DNA of 64,000 bases from Lewinellaceae bacterium (GTDB taxonomy: Bacteria > Bacteroidota > Bacteroidia > Chitinophagales > Saprospiraceae). A model generated the notes under the pieces. It searched no databases and was not told where the DNA came from. It saw only the letters and a program-made list of their open reading frames with translations. The DNA lies in contig JADJFA010000006.1 of NCBI GenBank assembly GCA_016708875.1, positions 231,280 through 295,279 of the forward strand, in the 5' to 3' direction. Of the stretch, positions 10,422-19,371 are shown piece after piece (position 1 is the stretch's first letter; the number at the start of each line of letters is the position of its first letter). The position numbers and the translations under genes were made by a program.

Positions 10422-10495
10422 TGGGCCTGGCAGGAATTGAACCCGCGACCGTCTGATTATGAGTCAGCTGCTCTAACCAACTGAGCTACAAGCCC
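10422..10495 (-). tRNA. tRNA-Met (CAT), elongator type
   Basis: 74 nt. A GGGCTTG/CAGGCCC acceptor stem, a D arm GCTC-AGTTGGTTA-GAGC, an anticodon loop CTCATAA (anticodon CAT) on a CTGA/TCAG stem, and a T arm GCGGG-TTCAATT-CCTGC; the discriminator is A and CCA is not encoded. The loop matches elongator tRNA-Met. A tRNA-Ile2 with a modified C34 cannot be excluded from sequence alone. Confidence 0.93.
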
Positions 10496-10613
10496 GCGTC
10501 CGTTGCCGAACGGCACAAAGGTAAATTTAATTCCTGTTTTTTGAATTTCGTTTCACACTTTTGCCACTTCTTAATTCCTTCCCGACCTTACGCGGGCAAA
10601 CATCAGCCAAAAC

Positions 10614-12545
10614 ATGGGTTTTCAAAAAGTAAACACCTTAGAAAGCAAAAGCGAAATGCAGCACTTCGTCCGAAATCTTTTGGGCGACGTGCAGGCCTTT
10701 GAGTTTATGCTCCAAAACGACTGGTTCGAGAGCGACATCACGCGCATCGGCGCCGAACAGGAAATGTGCCTGGTGGACAACAAGACCTTCAAGCCAGCCT
10801 GCATCAATATGGAGGTGCTCGAACGCATGGGCGACGACAAACCCTGGTGTGTGACCGAGTTGGCAAAGTTCAACCTCGAAAACAACCTCAGTCCCCGCGA
10901 ATTCACGGGCACCTGCCTGAGCGATATGGAGGCCGAAAACCTTCATTATCTGGCCATTATCCAAAAAGTACTCGACGAATTCGATGCGAGTATCATCCTC
11001 TGCGGCATCCTTCCCACACTGCGCAAGCATGATCTGGAGATGCACAACCTGACGCCTAAAGACCGCTATTTCGCGCTCATGGCGGCCATACAAAAACACT
11101 TGCTAGGCACCTCTTTTGAACTGCGCGTGGAAGGTGTCGACGAACTTTTGGTAAAACACGATTCTCCCCTTTTGGAGGCTTGCAACACGAGCTTTCAGGT
11201 GCATTTGCAGGTGGCGCCGAAGGAATTTGTGAAGATGTACAACATTGCGCAGGTGCTGGCCGCACCCGTGATTGCTGTTTCCGCCAATTCGCCGCTGGTA
11301 TTTGGCCGCCGCCTTTGGCACGAGACACGGATTGCGCTTTTCCAGCAAAGTCTGGACACGCGCACTACTTACGATCACATGCGCGAACGGCTACCCCGCG
11401 TCAATTTTGGTTCCGGCTGGTTGCGCGGCGACATCACAGAAATCTACAAAGAAGACATCAGCCGCTTCCGGGTGCTGCTCGCCGGCGCTATCGAAGAAGA
11501 CTCCATGGCCATGGTTCGAGCGGGAATAACACCAAAACTCCGCGCCTTGCAAATCCACAACTCGACGGTATATCGCTGGAACCGGCCCTGCTACGGCATT
11601 TCGCCCAACGGCAAACCACACCTGCGCATCGAAAACCGGGTGATGCCTGCTGGCCCTACAACGGTGGACGAGGTAGCCAATGCCGCTTTCTGGCTCGGCT
11701 GCATGATTAGCATGGGACAACATTACCCAGACATCACCAAGCAGATTGATTTTGCCGACGCCCGCGACAACTTTTTGAAGTCGGCCAAATTTGGAATGGA
11801 TACCACTTTCTCCTGGTTAAAAGACAAAAAAATTCCTGTCAAAGACCTGATTATCAATGAATTATTGCCTTTAGCAAAAGAGGGTTTGAAGATGCAAAAG
11901 GTAAAACCATCGGATATTTCCAAATACCTGGACATCATTGAAGCCCGCACCACGGAACACAAAACGGGCGCACGTTGGGCTTTGCGCACTTTCACCAACC
12001 TTATAAAAGAAGTAACCAACGACGAAGCAGTCACAGCCGTCACAGCGGCCACCATTAAAAATCAAAAAGAGAATAAGCCTGTGCATACCTGGAAAGAAGC
12101 CACCGCCAAAGACCTCGAAAACTGGCAACCCTCGCATATCAAAGTCGAGGAGTTCATGTCCACCGACCTCTTTACCGTCCAAAAAGACGACCTCGTGGCA
12201 CTTGTGGCGGAGATCATGGACTGGCGGCGCATCCGTTATATGCCTGTTGAGGACAGCAAGGGAGAGCTGATCGGCCTCATTTCGAGCAGAATGCTGTTGC
12301 GCCATTTTGCCCGTTGTTCAATGGATCACACTGATGCTGAAAAAGTAATGACGGTTAAAGATTTAATGATCGAAAAACCCGTCACCGTCACGCCCGACAC
12401 CTCCATCATGGTAGCCATGAGCAAAATGCGTGAACACCGGATTGGCTGCCTTCCGGTGGTGAAAAGCAAGGAATTGGTGGGGATCATTACGGAAATGGAC
12501 TTTTTGCGCATTACATCGCGGTTGTTGGAGCGGATGGAGAAATGA
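10614..12545 (+). CDS. Glutamate-cysteine-ligase-like (GCS2) enzyme with C-terminal CBS pair
   Basis: 643 residues. The N-terminal ~370 residues resemble the GCS2 carboxylate-amine ligase family: GAEQEMCLVD (metal/substrate acid residues), SFQVHLQV, FGRRLWHETRIALFQQS, and LRIENRVMPAGPTTVDEVAN. A helical linker (about 400-510) leads to two CBS motifs (VEEFMSTDLFTVQKDDLVAL and VKDLMIEKPVTVTPDTSIMV) that probably bind an adenine nucleotide and sense energy state. The catalytic domain would ligate an amino acid to a gamma-carboxylate; the real substrate is unknown. An ATP-grasp enzyme that could act in a related pathway lies 13 kb away (25716-26720). Full length and intact. Confidence 0.85.
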   Translation: MGFQKVNTLESKSEMQHFVRNLLGDVQAFEFMLQNDWFESDITRIGAEQEMCLVDNKTFKPACINMEVLERMGDDKPWCVTELAKFNLENNLSPREFTGTCLSDMEAENLHYLAIIQKVLDEFDASIILCGILPTLRKHDLEMHNLTPKDRYFALMAAIQKHLLGTSFELRVEGVDELLVKHDSPLLEACNTSFQVHLQVAPKEFVKMYNIAQVLAAPVIAVSANSPLVFGRRLWHETRIALFQQSLDTRTTYDHMRERLPRVNFGSGWLRGDITEIYKEDISRFRVLLAGAIEEDSMAMVRAGITPKLRALQIHNSTVYRWNRPCYGISPNGKPHLRIENRVMPAGPTTVDEVANAAFWLGCMISMGQHYPDITKQIDFADARDNFLKSAKFGMDTTFSWLKDKKIPVKDLIINELLPLAKEGLKMQKVKPSDISKYLDIIEARTTEHKTGARWALRTFTNLIKEVTNDEAVTAVTAATIKNQKENKPVHTWKEATAKDLENWQPSHIKVEEFMSTDLFTVQKDDLVALVAEIMDWRRIRYMPVEDSKGELIGLISSRMLLRHFARCSMDHTDAEKVMTVKDLMIEKPVTVTPDTSIMVAMSKMREHRIGCLPVVKSKELVGIITEMDFLRITSRLLERMEK

Positions 12546-12585
12546 GTGCGTTAAATGCCTGATCCCGGGGCTTCGGGAGCAACAG

Positions 12586-12732
12586 AAACGGCGTAGCCGT
12601 GCCATTATGGTAACCGGTCTGCCACGACCAATGCAAACGCCGTAGGCGTGACATTATAATGCCATGCCTACGGCATTTCCATTTTTTCCGCCCCCATACG
12701 GGAGCTACCATAATGTCACGGCTACGCCGTTT
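12586..12732. repeat. Nested REP-like palindrome (ACGGCGTAGCCGT type)
   Basis: Outer arms of 27 bp (12586-12612 and 12706-12732) pair with one mismatch. An inner palindrome (GCCGTAGGC 12639-12647 with GCCTACGGC 12666-12674) repeats a near-identical motif. The core GGCGTAGCC/GGCTACGCC occurs in both orientations. It fills the gap between the GCS2-CBS gene and the GH9 promoter. Confidence 0.9.
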
Positions 12733-12783
12733 TTGAGTGGCTTTCGATATCGTTGGTTATAAAAATATCATTCATAAACCTTG

Positions 12784-12814
12784 TTGAAGGAAGAGCGGAA
12801 ATTCATTATTTTTG
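12784..12814 (+). promoter_or_regulatory. Bacteroidota-type promoter for the GH9 gene
   Basis: TATTTTTG at 12807-12814 fits the -7 consensus TAnnTTTG, and TTG at 12784-12786 lies 20 bp upstream, as expected for the -33 element. Transcription would begin near 12821, which favours the ATG at 12836 over the earlier in-frame start. Confidence 0.6.
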
Positions 12815-12835
12815 GACTTCACAAACACCTTTTTA

Positions 12836-14926
12836 ATGAAATCCATCGTCGCCTTCCTCTTTGCCTTTTCATTCACACAAATTTTTGCCCAAATCCCCCT
12901 GACAGCAGATAAGCGTATCCACGTGGATCAGTTTGGCTACCTGCCGGGGGCGTCAAAAGTCGCTGTAATAGCAAGTCCGCAAATTGGTTACAACGCTCCG
13001 TCTAACCTTAACCCATCTACTAAGTATCGGGTAAAAAGGAGCCACGACCACGTCACCGTATTTGAGGCCAATATTACTCCTTGGGGCGGTGGAAGTACGC
13101 ATAGCCAATCGGGCGATAAGGCCTGGTGGTTCGATTTTTCTGCGTTGACGACTAATGGGTATTACTTCCTCTATGATAGCCTGAATAACCTTCGCTCCAC
13201 CAGTTTTACCATCTCGGATTGCGCCTATGCCGAAGCGCTCTATCACGGTTTTCGTACCTTTTATTACCAACGCTGCGGGGCGGGGAAAACATTGCCTTTT
13301 GCGGAGGCGGATTGGGCTGATGCACAGCCCTGCCACCGGGGCAACCTGCAGGATGAAAACTGTTACAGCATCCTGAATCCCGTACCAGCCACGGCGAAAG
13401 ACCTGCACGGCGGCTGGCACGACGCGGGCGATTACAACAAGTATGTCACGTTCACGTATGGCACCTTAATGGACCTTTTGCTGGCTTACGAAGAAAATTC
13501 TGCCATTTGGGGAGATGATTTTGGTATCCCGGAATCAGGCAACGGCGTGCCGGATCTGCTGGATGAAATAAAGTACGAGTTGGATTGGCTGCTTCGAATG
13601 CAGCAATCCAACGGATCGGTGCTGTGTGTGGTGGGCGTACAGAACTTTGCTTCCGCAAGCCCTCCCAGCGCAGATCAAGCGAGACGATACTATGGTCCGG
13701 CTACCACGGCGGCTACGCTTTCGGTTGCGACTACTTTTGCGCTCGCTGCCCGGCAATTCCAGACCATACCATCCATGGCTGCGTTTGCCACAACCCTACA
13801 AACTGCTGCAATAAATGCCTGGAACTGGGCGGAAGCGAACCCAAATGTGACGTACTACAATTCCGGCAATATTGCGGCTGGCGAAAACGAACCCGACACC
13901 TATAATCGGGATATGCGCAAATTGGCTGCCTCCTGTTTCTTATTTGGCTTGACCGGCACGGTTTCCTACCGCAATTATTTTGACAACAACTACCTGAATG
14001 CCCATCTCTTACAGTGGTCGTACGCTTACCTTTTTGAACCGCACACCCAGGACGCGCTCCTTTTTTATTCCAAACTTCCCAATGCGACCGCCTCCGTTAA
14101 AAACAACATTCTGAACACTTACTCGAACAGCGTCCAAACGAGCAACACCGACAACCTGCCCTCTTTTTTAAACAAGACCGACGCCTACCGTGCATTCATT
14201 CGCGATGACAACTACACCTGGGGCAGCAACGAAAGTAAAGCGCATCAGGGCAATATGTTCTTCAATATGAATCACTATGGCCTAAATGGAGCAAATGCCG
14301 CAAATTACAAAAACGCAGCTGCGGGCTTTCTTCATTATCTACACGGGGTGAACCCTACCGACTACTGTTTCCTTTCCAACATGGGTGCGCACGGCGCGGA
14401 GTTCTCCATCCCCTCTTTGTATCATTCATGGTTCAATGACGGCACGATATGGGACGAAGAGGGGGTTTCGCAATTCGGGCCTGCACCGGGCTTTTTGCCC
14501 GGCGGGCCAAATCCCTATTTTCAGCCCGATGGCAATTGCAACTGTGTTATTTCCCCGCCACAAAATCAGCCCATTCAAAAATCGTTCAAATCCTGGAATA
14601 CCGGTTGGCCTGAAAACTCATGGGAGCTAAGTGAAGTAGCCATTTACACCCAGGCTGCGTACCTGCGGCTTCTGGGCAATGTTTTAGCTGATCAGAACCA
14701 GCCACCCTCCTGCGACATAGAAAATCCGATTGTAATTATGGGCAGTCTGGATGTTTGCGCCGATGGAACCTATAATTATACAGTAATGGAAGTGCCGGGC
14801 AGCATCTATTTATGGGAGGTTGTTGGCGGCATAATCACGTCGGGCCAAGGCACTAACAGTGTTTATGTGCTCTGGAATACCAACGCTCCTATGCCAAGTA
14901 TTACCATTCACCACAGCTTTCCATGA
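12836..14926 (+). CDS. Glycoside hydrolase family 9 endoglucanase-like protein, C-terminus truncated
   Basis: About 696 residues with a signal peptide (MKSIVAFLFAFSFTQIFAQ). An N-terminal Ig-like CelD_N domain (IHVDQFGYLPGASKVAVI) precedes an (alpha/alpha)6 GH9 domain. Visible catalytic parts are GGWHDAGDYNKY (nucleophile-activating Asp pair, near residue 195), HGVNPTDYCFLSNMGAHG, and the C-terminal WELSEVAIYTQAAYL with the general-acid Glu. The expected role is cleavage of beta-1,4-glucans outside the cell. After the GH9 domain an Ig-like module starts (VCADGTYNYTVMEVPGSIYLWEV) but the frame stops about 45 residues in, without a sorting domain. A frameshift near 14915 is possible; the next frame gives no convincing continuation. 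Confidence 0.88.
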   Translation: MKSIVAFLFAFSFTQIFAQIPLTADKRIHVDQFGYLPGASKVAVIASPQIGYNAPSNLNPSTKYRVKRSHDHVTVFEANITPWGGGSTHSQSGDKAWWFDFSALTTNGYYFLYDSLNNLRSTSFTISDCAYAEALYHGFRTFYYQRCGAGKTLPFAEADWADAQPCHRGNLQDENCYSILNPVPATAKDLHGGWHDAGDYNKYVTFTYGTLMDLLLAYEENSAIWGDDFGIPESGNGVPDLLDEIKYELDWLLRMQQSNGSVLCVVGVQNFASASPPSADQARRYYGPATTAATLSVATTFALAARQFQTIPSMAAFATTLQTAAINAWNWAEANPNVTYYNSGNIAAGENEPDTYNRDMRKLAASCFLFGLTGTVSYRNYFDNNYLNAHLLQWSYAYLFEPHTQDALLFYSKLPNATASVKNNILNTYSNSVQTSNTDNLPSFLNKTDAYRAFIRDDNYTWGSNESKAHQGNMFFNMNHYGLNGANAANYKNAAAGFLHYLHGVNPTDYCFLSNMGAHGAEFSIPSLYHSWFNDGTIWDEEGVSQFGPAPGFLPGGPNPYFQPDGNCNCVISPPQNQPIQKSFKSWNTGWPENSWELSEVAIYTQAAYLRLLGNVLADQNQPPSCDIENPIVIMGSLDVCADGTYNYTVMEVPGSIYLWEVVGGIITSGQGTNSVYVLWNTNAPMPSITIHHSFP

Positions 14927-14990
14927 GCTGTCTGCACGTTTTATACCGTCCCGCCAGCAGCAGACGAAAACCGTAACCCTCATTTCAACG

Positions 14991-15017
14991 TTGGTATGCT
15001 GAAAAGCCCTACTTTTG
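14991..15017 (+). promoter_or_regulatory. Possible promoter before the 15037 gene
   Basis: TACTTTTG at 15010-15017 matches the -7 consensus TAnnTTTG. The nearest TTG (14991-14993) is 16 bp upstream, shorter than usual, so the assignment is tentative. Confidence 0.35.
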
Positions 15018-15036
15018 GAATCTAAATATAGCTCCC

Positions 15037-15804
15037 ATGCTGCGCTCAATTTTATCCCTGCTGTTTTTAGCCGCCTTTGCATCCAAAGGCCTCACACAGA
15101 TTGCCCCAAAAGAGGAAGTTGGCTTTCTTTACAATCGTGAAACGACGTATAACTTTCGTTTGGCTACACATAAAAGTTTTGGCTTTGGTATGGAGTGGGG
15201 GCGTTTGCGCACGTACAACAAAACCAAGACTTTGAGCCTCGGTATCAGTGAGATGAAACATCCAAAAGAGCAAAAACAAAACGCTGCACCCAGCGTCCGG
15301 CGTTCCTCAAGACCATTCGTGTATGGCAAAAAGAACAGCCTTTTTGTGTTGCGTTCAGGATGGGGGCAAAAGCGTTATTTTTCTGAAAAAGCCAAAGTGA
15401 AAGGGGTGGCCGTTGGGATGAGTTATTCGATTGGACCTTCCCTCGGGTTACTAAAACCCTATTATTTGGCACTCAACCTTACCGGCGATTCACCGGGTAT
15501 TGGCCGCACTGCCATCGTGAAATACTCAGAAGCAAATCATAACGATTTTCTGGACAACTCCCGTATCCTCGGCGCTGCTCCTTTTACAAAGGGCTTCGGT
15601 GAAATTTCTGTCCTCCCAGGCGGTACAGCTTCCCTAGCCTATCACATGGACTGGGGCGCCTTTGATGAAATGGTTAAAGCCCTGGAAATTGGCCTTACTG
15701 TGGATGTTTTTGCAAAAAAAGCCCCCATTTTCGTCAGCGACGAACAGAACCAACAGCTGTTCTTCAACTTCTTCCTAAATTTGCAGTTTGGTAAGCGGAA
15801 ATAA
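15037..15804 (+). CDS. Predicted outer-membrane/periplasmic protein, unknown
   Basis: 255 residues. The signal peptide is MLRSILSLLFLAAFASKGLTQ. The rest alternates short polar and hydrophobic strands (FGFGMEWGRLRTY, VAVGMSYSIGPSLGLLKPYYLAL, ALEIGLTVDVFAKKAP, LFFNFFLNLQFGKRK) and ends with an aromatic-rich strand, the pattern of a small beta-barrel. A Gln/Lys-rich loop (HPKEQKQNAAPSVRRSSR) lies near residue 85. No function can be assigned. Confidence 0.7.
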   Translation: MLRSILSLLFLAAFASKGLTQIAPKEEVGFLYNRETTYNFRLATHKSFGFGMEWGRLRTYNKTKTLSLGISEMKHPKEQKQNAAPSVRRSSRPFVYGKKNSLFVLRSGWGQKRYFSEKAKVKGVAVGMSYSIGPSLGLLKPYYLALNLTGDSPGIGRTAIVKYSEANHNDFLDNSRILGAAPFTKGFGEISVLPGGTASLAYHMDWGAFDEMVKALEIGLTVDVFAKKAPIFVSDEQNQQLFFNFFLNLQFGKRK

Positions 15805-15813
15805 TTGGATCGC

Positions 15814-16104
15814 ATGAGAAGCACACAAGAAATCAAGGCTACCCTTCAATCAGCCAAACCATTGTTAATGGCGAGGTATCCTATCGAGTCACTCGCTTTT
15901 TTTGGGTCATTTGCCCGTAGAGAAGCAACTGAGCAAAGCAATGTGGACATACTCGTTGAATTCAATGCAAGCATCGGTTGGCAGTTTTTGACCCTAGCGG
16001 ACGAATTAGAAGCATTACTTGGCCTAAAAGTGGATTTGGTATCTCTAAAAGGGGTAAAACCTCGCTATTTTGAGTATATTCAGAAAGACTTGATTTATGT
16101 CTGA
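15814..16104 (+). CDS. mntA: MntA-like nucleotidyltransferase antitoxin
   Basis: About 96 residues. The minimal nucleotidyltransferase motif GSFARREATEQSNVDILVEF carries GSxxR and the DxD-like VDILVEF. In MntA/HepT systems this enzyme neutralises the HepT RNase by adding AMP to a Tyr of HepT. The ATG at 15814 is preferred to the in-frame TTG at 15805. The hepT start overlaps its stop by 8 bp, so the two are co-translated. The gene follows the outer-membrane gene by only a few bases. Confidence 0.88.
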   Translation: MRSTQEIKATLQSAKPLLMARYPIESLAFFGSFARREATEQSNVDILVEFNASIGWQFLTLADELEALLGLKVDLVSLKGVKPRYFEYIQKDLIYV

Positions 16105-16419
16105 ACGCTCCCCCGAAGTATATTGGACAGCATTCAATCCATTCAGCTATACACAGAAGGAATGTCGTCCCGATTTTTTTTGGATGACCCCAAAACAAGG
16201 GATGCTGTTGTGATGCACTTTGTAGTGATTGGAGAAGTCAGCAGCAGAATTCCTGAGGATTTTAAAAAAGAGAACCCCCAAATTCCCTGGAGCGAAATGC
16301 GCGGCCTGAGAAACCGCATTGCCCACGATTATTTTGGTGTTGACTACGAAATTGTCTGGGATATCATCCAAAATAACCTTGCAAGTCTGGCGCAACAGAT
16401 TCGCGAGATTGGTAATTAA
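16097..16419 (+). CDS. hepT: HepT-like RNase toxin (DUF86), one frameshift
   Basis: The start MSERSPEVY is read from the ATG at 16097, then the frame must change near 16120 (one T short in TATATTGGAC) to reach LDSIQSIQLYTEGM and the rest of the family. The HEPN signature RxxxxH is in the sequence LRNRIAHDYFGVDYEIVW, including the Tyr that MntA AMPylates in studied systems. The length is then about 107 residues, as expected. With mntA it forms a type VII-like toxin-antitoxin pair. The break may be a sequence error. Confidence 0.85.
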
Positions 16420-16449
16420 AAGGCCCAAAAATCAAAGAATAGATTTTCT

Positions 16450-17337
16450 ATGCTTGAGCTTCCTATTGTTGAATCTCCGAGGTCCGAAGCGGAATCCCGC
16501 CCCAAACGCCCTGATTGGCTCAAGGTCCGCCTACCCATGGGCGAGAACTACCGCAATGTGCGCAGCATTGTAGATGAGTACAAACTCCACACCATTTGTC
16601 AAAGCGGCTCTTGTCCTAACATGGGCGAATGCTGGGGCGCAGGCACCGCCACATTTATGATTTTGGGCAATGTCTGCACGCGCTCCTGCTCTTTCTGTGC
16701 AGTCAAAACCGGTCGCCCCAACGAATACGACACCGACGAACCACGCCGTGTGGCCGAAGCCATCTGGCTAATGAAGGTCAAACACGCAGTTATCACCTCC
16801 GTCAACCGGGACGAACTGCAAGACCGGGGCGCTGAAATATGGCACCAAACCGTTCGCCTCGTAAAAGAACGCAGTCCTGAAACGACCATTGAAACATTGA
16901 TTCCCGACACAAAAGCGAATTGGGAGGCCCTGGAACGCATGATTTCCGCCGGACAAGAAGTGGTGAGCCACAACATGGAAACCGTGCCGCGGCTCTATCG
17001 CAAAGTCCGCCCTCAGGCAAAATGGGAGCGCAGCCTCGAACAAATCCGCCGGATCAAAGACTTTGGCAAACGCACCAAAACGGGCATCATGCTTGGCCTC
17101 GGAGAAACAAAAGAGGAGATTTTCCAGTCCATGGACGAGCTCGTAGAAAGCGGTTGCGACATCCTCACCCTTGGTCAGTACCTCCAACCTACCAAAATGC
17201 ACCTCGAAGTAGCAGAGTTTGTGCATCCGGAAACTTTCGCCGAATACCGGGAAGTAGGAATGGCCAAAGGATTCAAATATGTCGAAAGTGGGCCTTTGGT
17301 TCGCTCCAGTTACCACGCTGAGCGACACGTTTTTTAG
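16450..17337 (+). CDS. lipA: Lipoyl synthase LipA
   Basis: 295 residues. A radical SAM enzyme that inserts two sulfurs into octanoyl groups on the E2 and H proteins of 2-oxoacid dehydrogenases and the glycine cleavage system. The auxiliary cluster ligands are in CQSGSCPNMGECWGAGTATFM, shortened here to CQSGSCPNMGEC; the radical SAM CxxxCxxC is CTRSCSFC. Other family parts: HAVITSVNRDEL, ETLIPD, HNMETVPRLYRKVRP, GIMLGLGETKEE, LTLGQYLQPT and the C-terminal VRSSYHAE with its conserved Ser. Intact. Confidence 0.97.
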   Translation: MLELPIVESPRSEAESRPKRPDWLKVRLPMGENYRNVRSIVDEYKLHTICQSGSCPNMGECWGAGTATFMILGNVCTRSCSFCAVKTGRPNEYDTDEPRRVAEAIWLMKVKHAVITSVNRDELQDRGAEIWHQTVRLVKERSPETTIETLIPDTKANWEALERMISAGQEVVSHNMETVPRLYRKVRPQAKWERSLEQIRRIKDFGKRTKTGIMLGLGETKEEIFQSMDELVESGCDILTLGQYLQPTKMHLEVAEFVHPETFAEYREVGMAKGFKYVESGPLVRSSYHAERHVF

Positions 17338-17343
17338 AAGACC

Positions 17344-18288
17344 ATGCCAACATTCAAATCACAAGTCAGCGACCTTATTGCGCAAACACGTTTGGAGGAG
17401 GCCCTGGACCTCGCCAAACAACAAGCCCTGGCTGGCTTGATCGAATTTGACACGCCAATAACGGTCATTACCGCAGAGTGGAATTACTTGAGAAAAACAG
17501 CGCTTCGTGGTGCGTTGTCCTTTAGCGAAGAATCCACCAAGCGTCAGGATATCATTTTCCGCCTGCTCAGTATGGTCGAAGACATGGAAAAAATGACTGG
17601 CAAGTCTAATTCCGTCGCTTCAGTCAATACTCCGCCTAAAAGCGTCATCCTTTTCCTGGGCGCCAACCCTTTTGAAAATCTGGTCCTGGCACTGGATCGC
17701 GAATTGGAATTCATCAGCGCTGGCCTGAGCCATTTTGGCAAACGCGACGCATTTGATTTTAGAGCCAAAATGCACGTTACGCCCACCGATTTACAGCGAA
17801 TGCTACTCGAAGCGCAGGGAATTCAGCCGCGCTTTGTGCATTTTGCGGGAAATTCTGTCGTAAATCACCCGGATTATGGCACCGGAGTCATTTTTGAAGA
17901 CGAAGATGGCCAACCGCGCATTGTTAAAGGGGAGGTGTTGGCCGCCATTTTTGGTCAATTTCCGAGTGTGGAATGTGTTTTTCTGAACACCTGCGATTCT
18001 GGCCCGAGCGCGTTGGCTGTTGGTAAAAAAGTGAAATATGCAATTGGCATGAATGACCGGGTGTACGACGATGTGGCCATTGAATTTGCCGTGGCTTTTT
18101 ACGAAGCCATCGCTGGCGGCAATGATGTCCCTTTTGCCTTCGACTTTGCCAAAATGCGGGTGCAACTTGGCAACGCTCCCCAACAAGCCAGCATTCCGGT
18201 TTTGGTAGCGGATGGCGACTGCAAGGAGACTACGTATGTATCCGGCCAGAGCCATATTGACTGCGCCAACCCGCGGGTAATGCGGTGA
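17344..18288 (+). CDS. EAD11-CHAT-like protein (conflict-system effector candidate)
   Basis: 314 residues, starting 6 bp after lipA. Residues 1-80 (VSDLIAQTRLEEALDLAKQQ; ITAEWNYLRKTALRGALSFS) fit effector-associated domain 11, a small helical adaptor that in other proteins links an effector to a partner carrying the same domain. Residues 100-270 have the fold order of a CHAT/caspase-like protease: VILFLGANPF, a helix LDRELEFISAGL, RFVHFAGNS, and ECVFLNTCDSG, then YAIGMNDRVYDDVAIEFAVAFYEAI. The Cys (about C217) is kept, but the His of the usual HFxGHG is Asn (about N170). It may be an inactive or regulatory member. The family call is from motif reading; no partner with EAD11 is in the window. 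Confidence 0.75.
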   Translation: MPTFKSQVSDLIAQTRLEEALDLAKQQALAGLIEFDTPITVITAEWNYLRKTALRGALSFSEESTKRQDIIFRLLSMVEDMEKMTGKSNSVASVNTPPKSVILFLGANPFENLVLALDRELEFISAGLSHFGKRDAFDFRAKMHVTPTDLQRMLLEAQGIQPRFVHFAGNSVVNHPDYGTGVIFEDEDGQPRIVKGEVLAAIFGQFPSVECVFLNTCDSGPSALAVGKKVKYAIGMNDRVYDDVAIEFAVAFYEAIAGGNDVPFAFDFAKMRVQLGNAPQQASIPVLVADGDCKETTYVSGQSHIDCANPRVMR

Positions 18289-18336
18289 TCAATCCGTGTT
18301 CCATCAGGTACATGGCATCCTAACACCTTTTACAGT

Positions 18337-19333
18337 ATGAAATACCGCCTGCTTCTTCCCCTTTTGGTTTTGTCAATCCGCCTCGCAGCACAACCTGGCT
18401 TACCCGTGGCAGATCAAACGTTCAAATTAAATGGCGAAAGCGAGCATTTTTACGCTTTTGCTGAAGGCGATCAAATTCAACTCCACGTACAGGAACTGAC
18501 AGGCAAAAAGATCAAGTCCATCGAGTTCTCCCAATACCCGGAAAGCAACCTGCTTTTTCGCGCCTACGAATTGGATTCAGTGTTGGAAAAAACCATTCTG
18601 ATCCCCAAAACAGGCATTTACTTCCTCCGTTTTTTTGAAACAGGCTTAAACAAAAAAATCTGCAGGTTCACCCTGCATCGCAGCGCTGGGAGTGCTGAAA
18701 CTGCCCGTTTTGATACCCATCTTAATTGGGATGTGAAAGCAACCCCTACTTTCCGCATTGGGAAAAAGAGCGTACAAGCGGGTAAAAAAATCGAGCTCGT
18801 TTCGCTCGGGGGACAGACGACCGTGGGTTCCAAGAAGTTTTATTTGAAAAAACCCATGAATGCCTACCAATTCAGCCTGCCACCCAATACCCGCCAGTGG
18901 GCCTACCGGATCGCCGTAGGTCAGGCCGTACAGGAGGCCCGACAGCAGGATGCGCAAAAAACTCAAACAGATTTTTCAAGGCGGCGCCGCCAAAATAATG
19001 GGCATACAGCCGGAAACAGCGCTCGCAGCGTTTGCACTCGGCATGGCCATTGACCTCAGCACTTCAAAATCCGGCGAAGATGTGGACTATGCAATAGTGG
19101 ATTGGGACAACTGGCAGCATTTTTCAAAGGGAGAAGACTACTCCGCTTACATGCATCAATCTGGCATCAGTGTGGATGCTCAACGCCGATATGCACCGCT
19201 CGAAGGCACTTTTTTCTTTGCACTCCGAAGCGACAACTGGATAGATGACATCACGGTAAGCATTGATATTGAGGCTGTTGTCGAGACGCCTTTGTTTGAG
19301 ACGCAGATGTACCTGGAACCGGAGGGCCATTAG
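18337..19333 (+). CDS. Secreted protein of unknown function, one frameshift
   Basis: A signal peptide (MKYRLLLPLLVLSIRLAAQ) is followed by a beta-rich domain (about residues 25-180; LPVADQTFKLNGESEHFYAF, TGIYFLRFFETGLNKKICRF) and a C-terminal domain with GVQPE-like GIQPETALAAFALGMAIDLS and YAIVDWDNWQHFSKGEDYSAY. The frame breaks at the A6 run near 18958: removing one A joins DAQK to LKQIFQGGAAKIMG. The joined protein is about 332 residues. I recognise no enzymatic motif. It lies 49 bp after the EAD11-CHAT-like gene, and may share its transcript. Confidence 0.72.
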
Positions 19334-19371
19334 GGAATTTCCAATGTGTCCGAGTAACTATTGGACATTCA

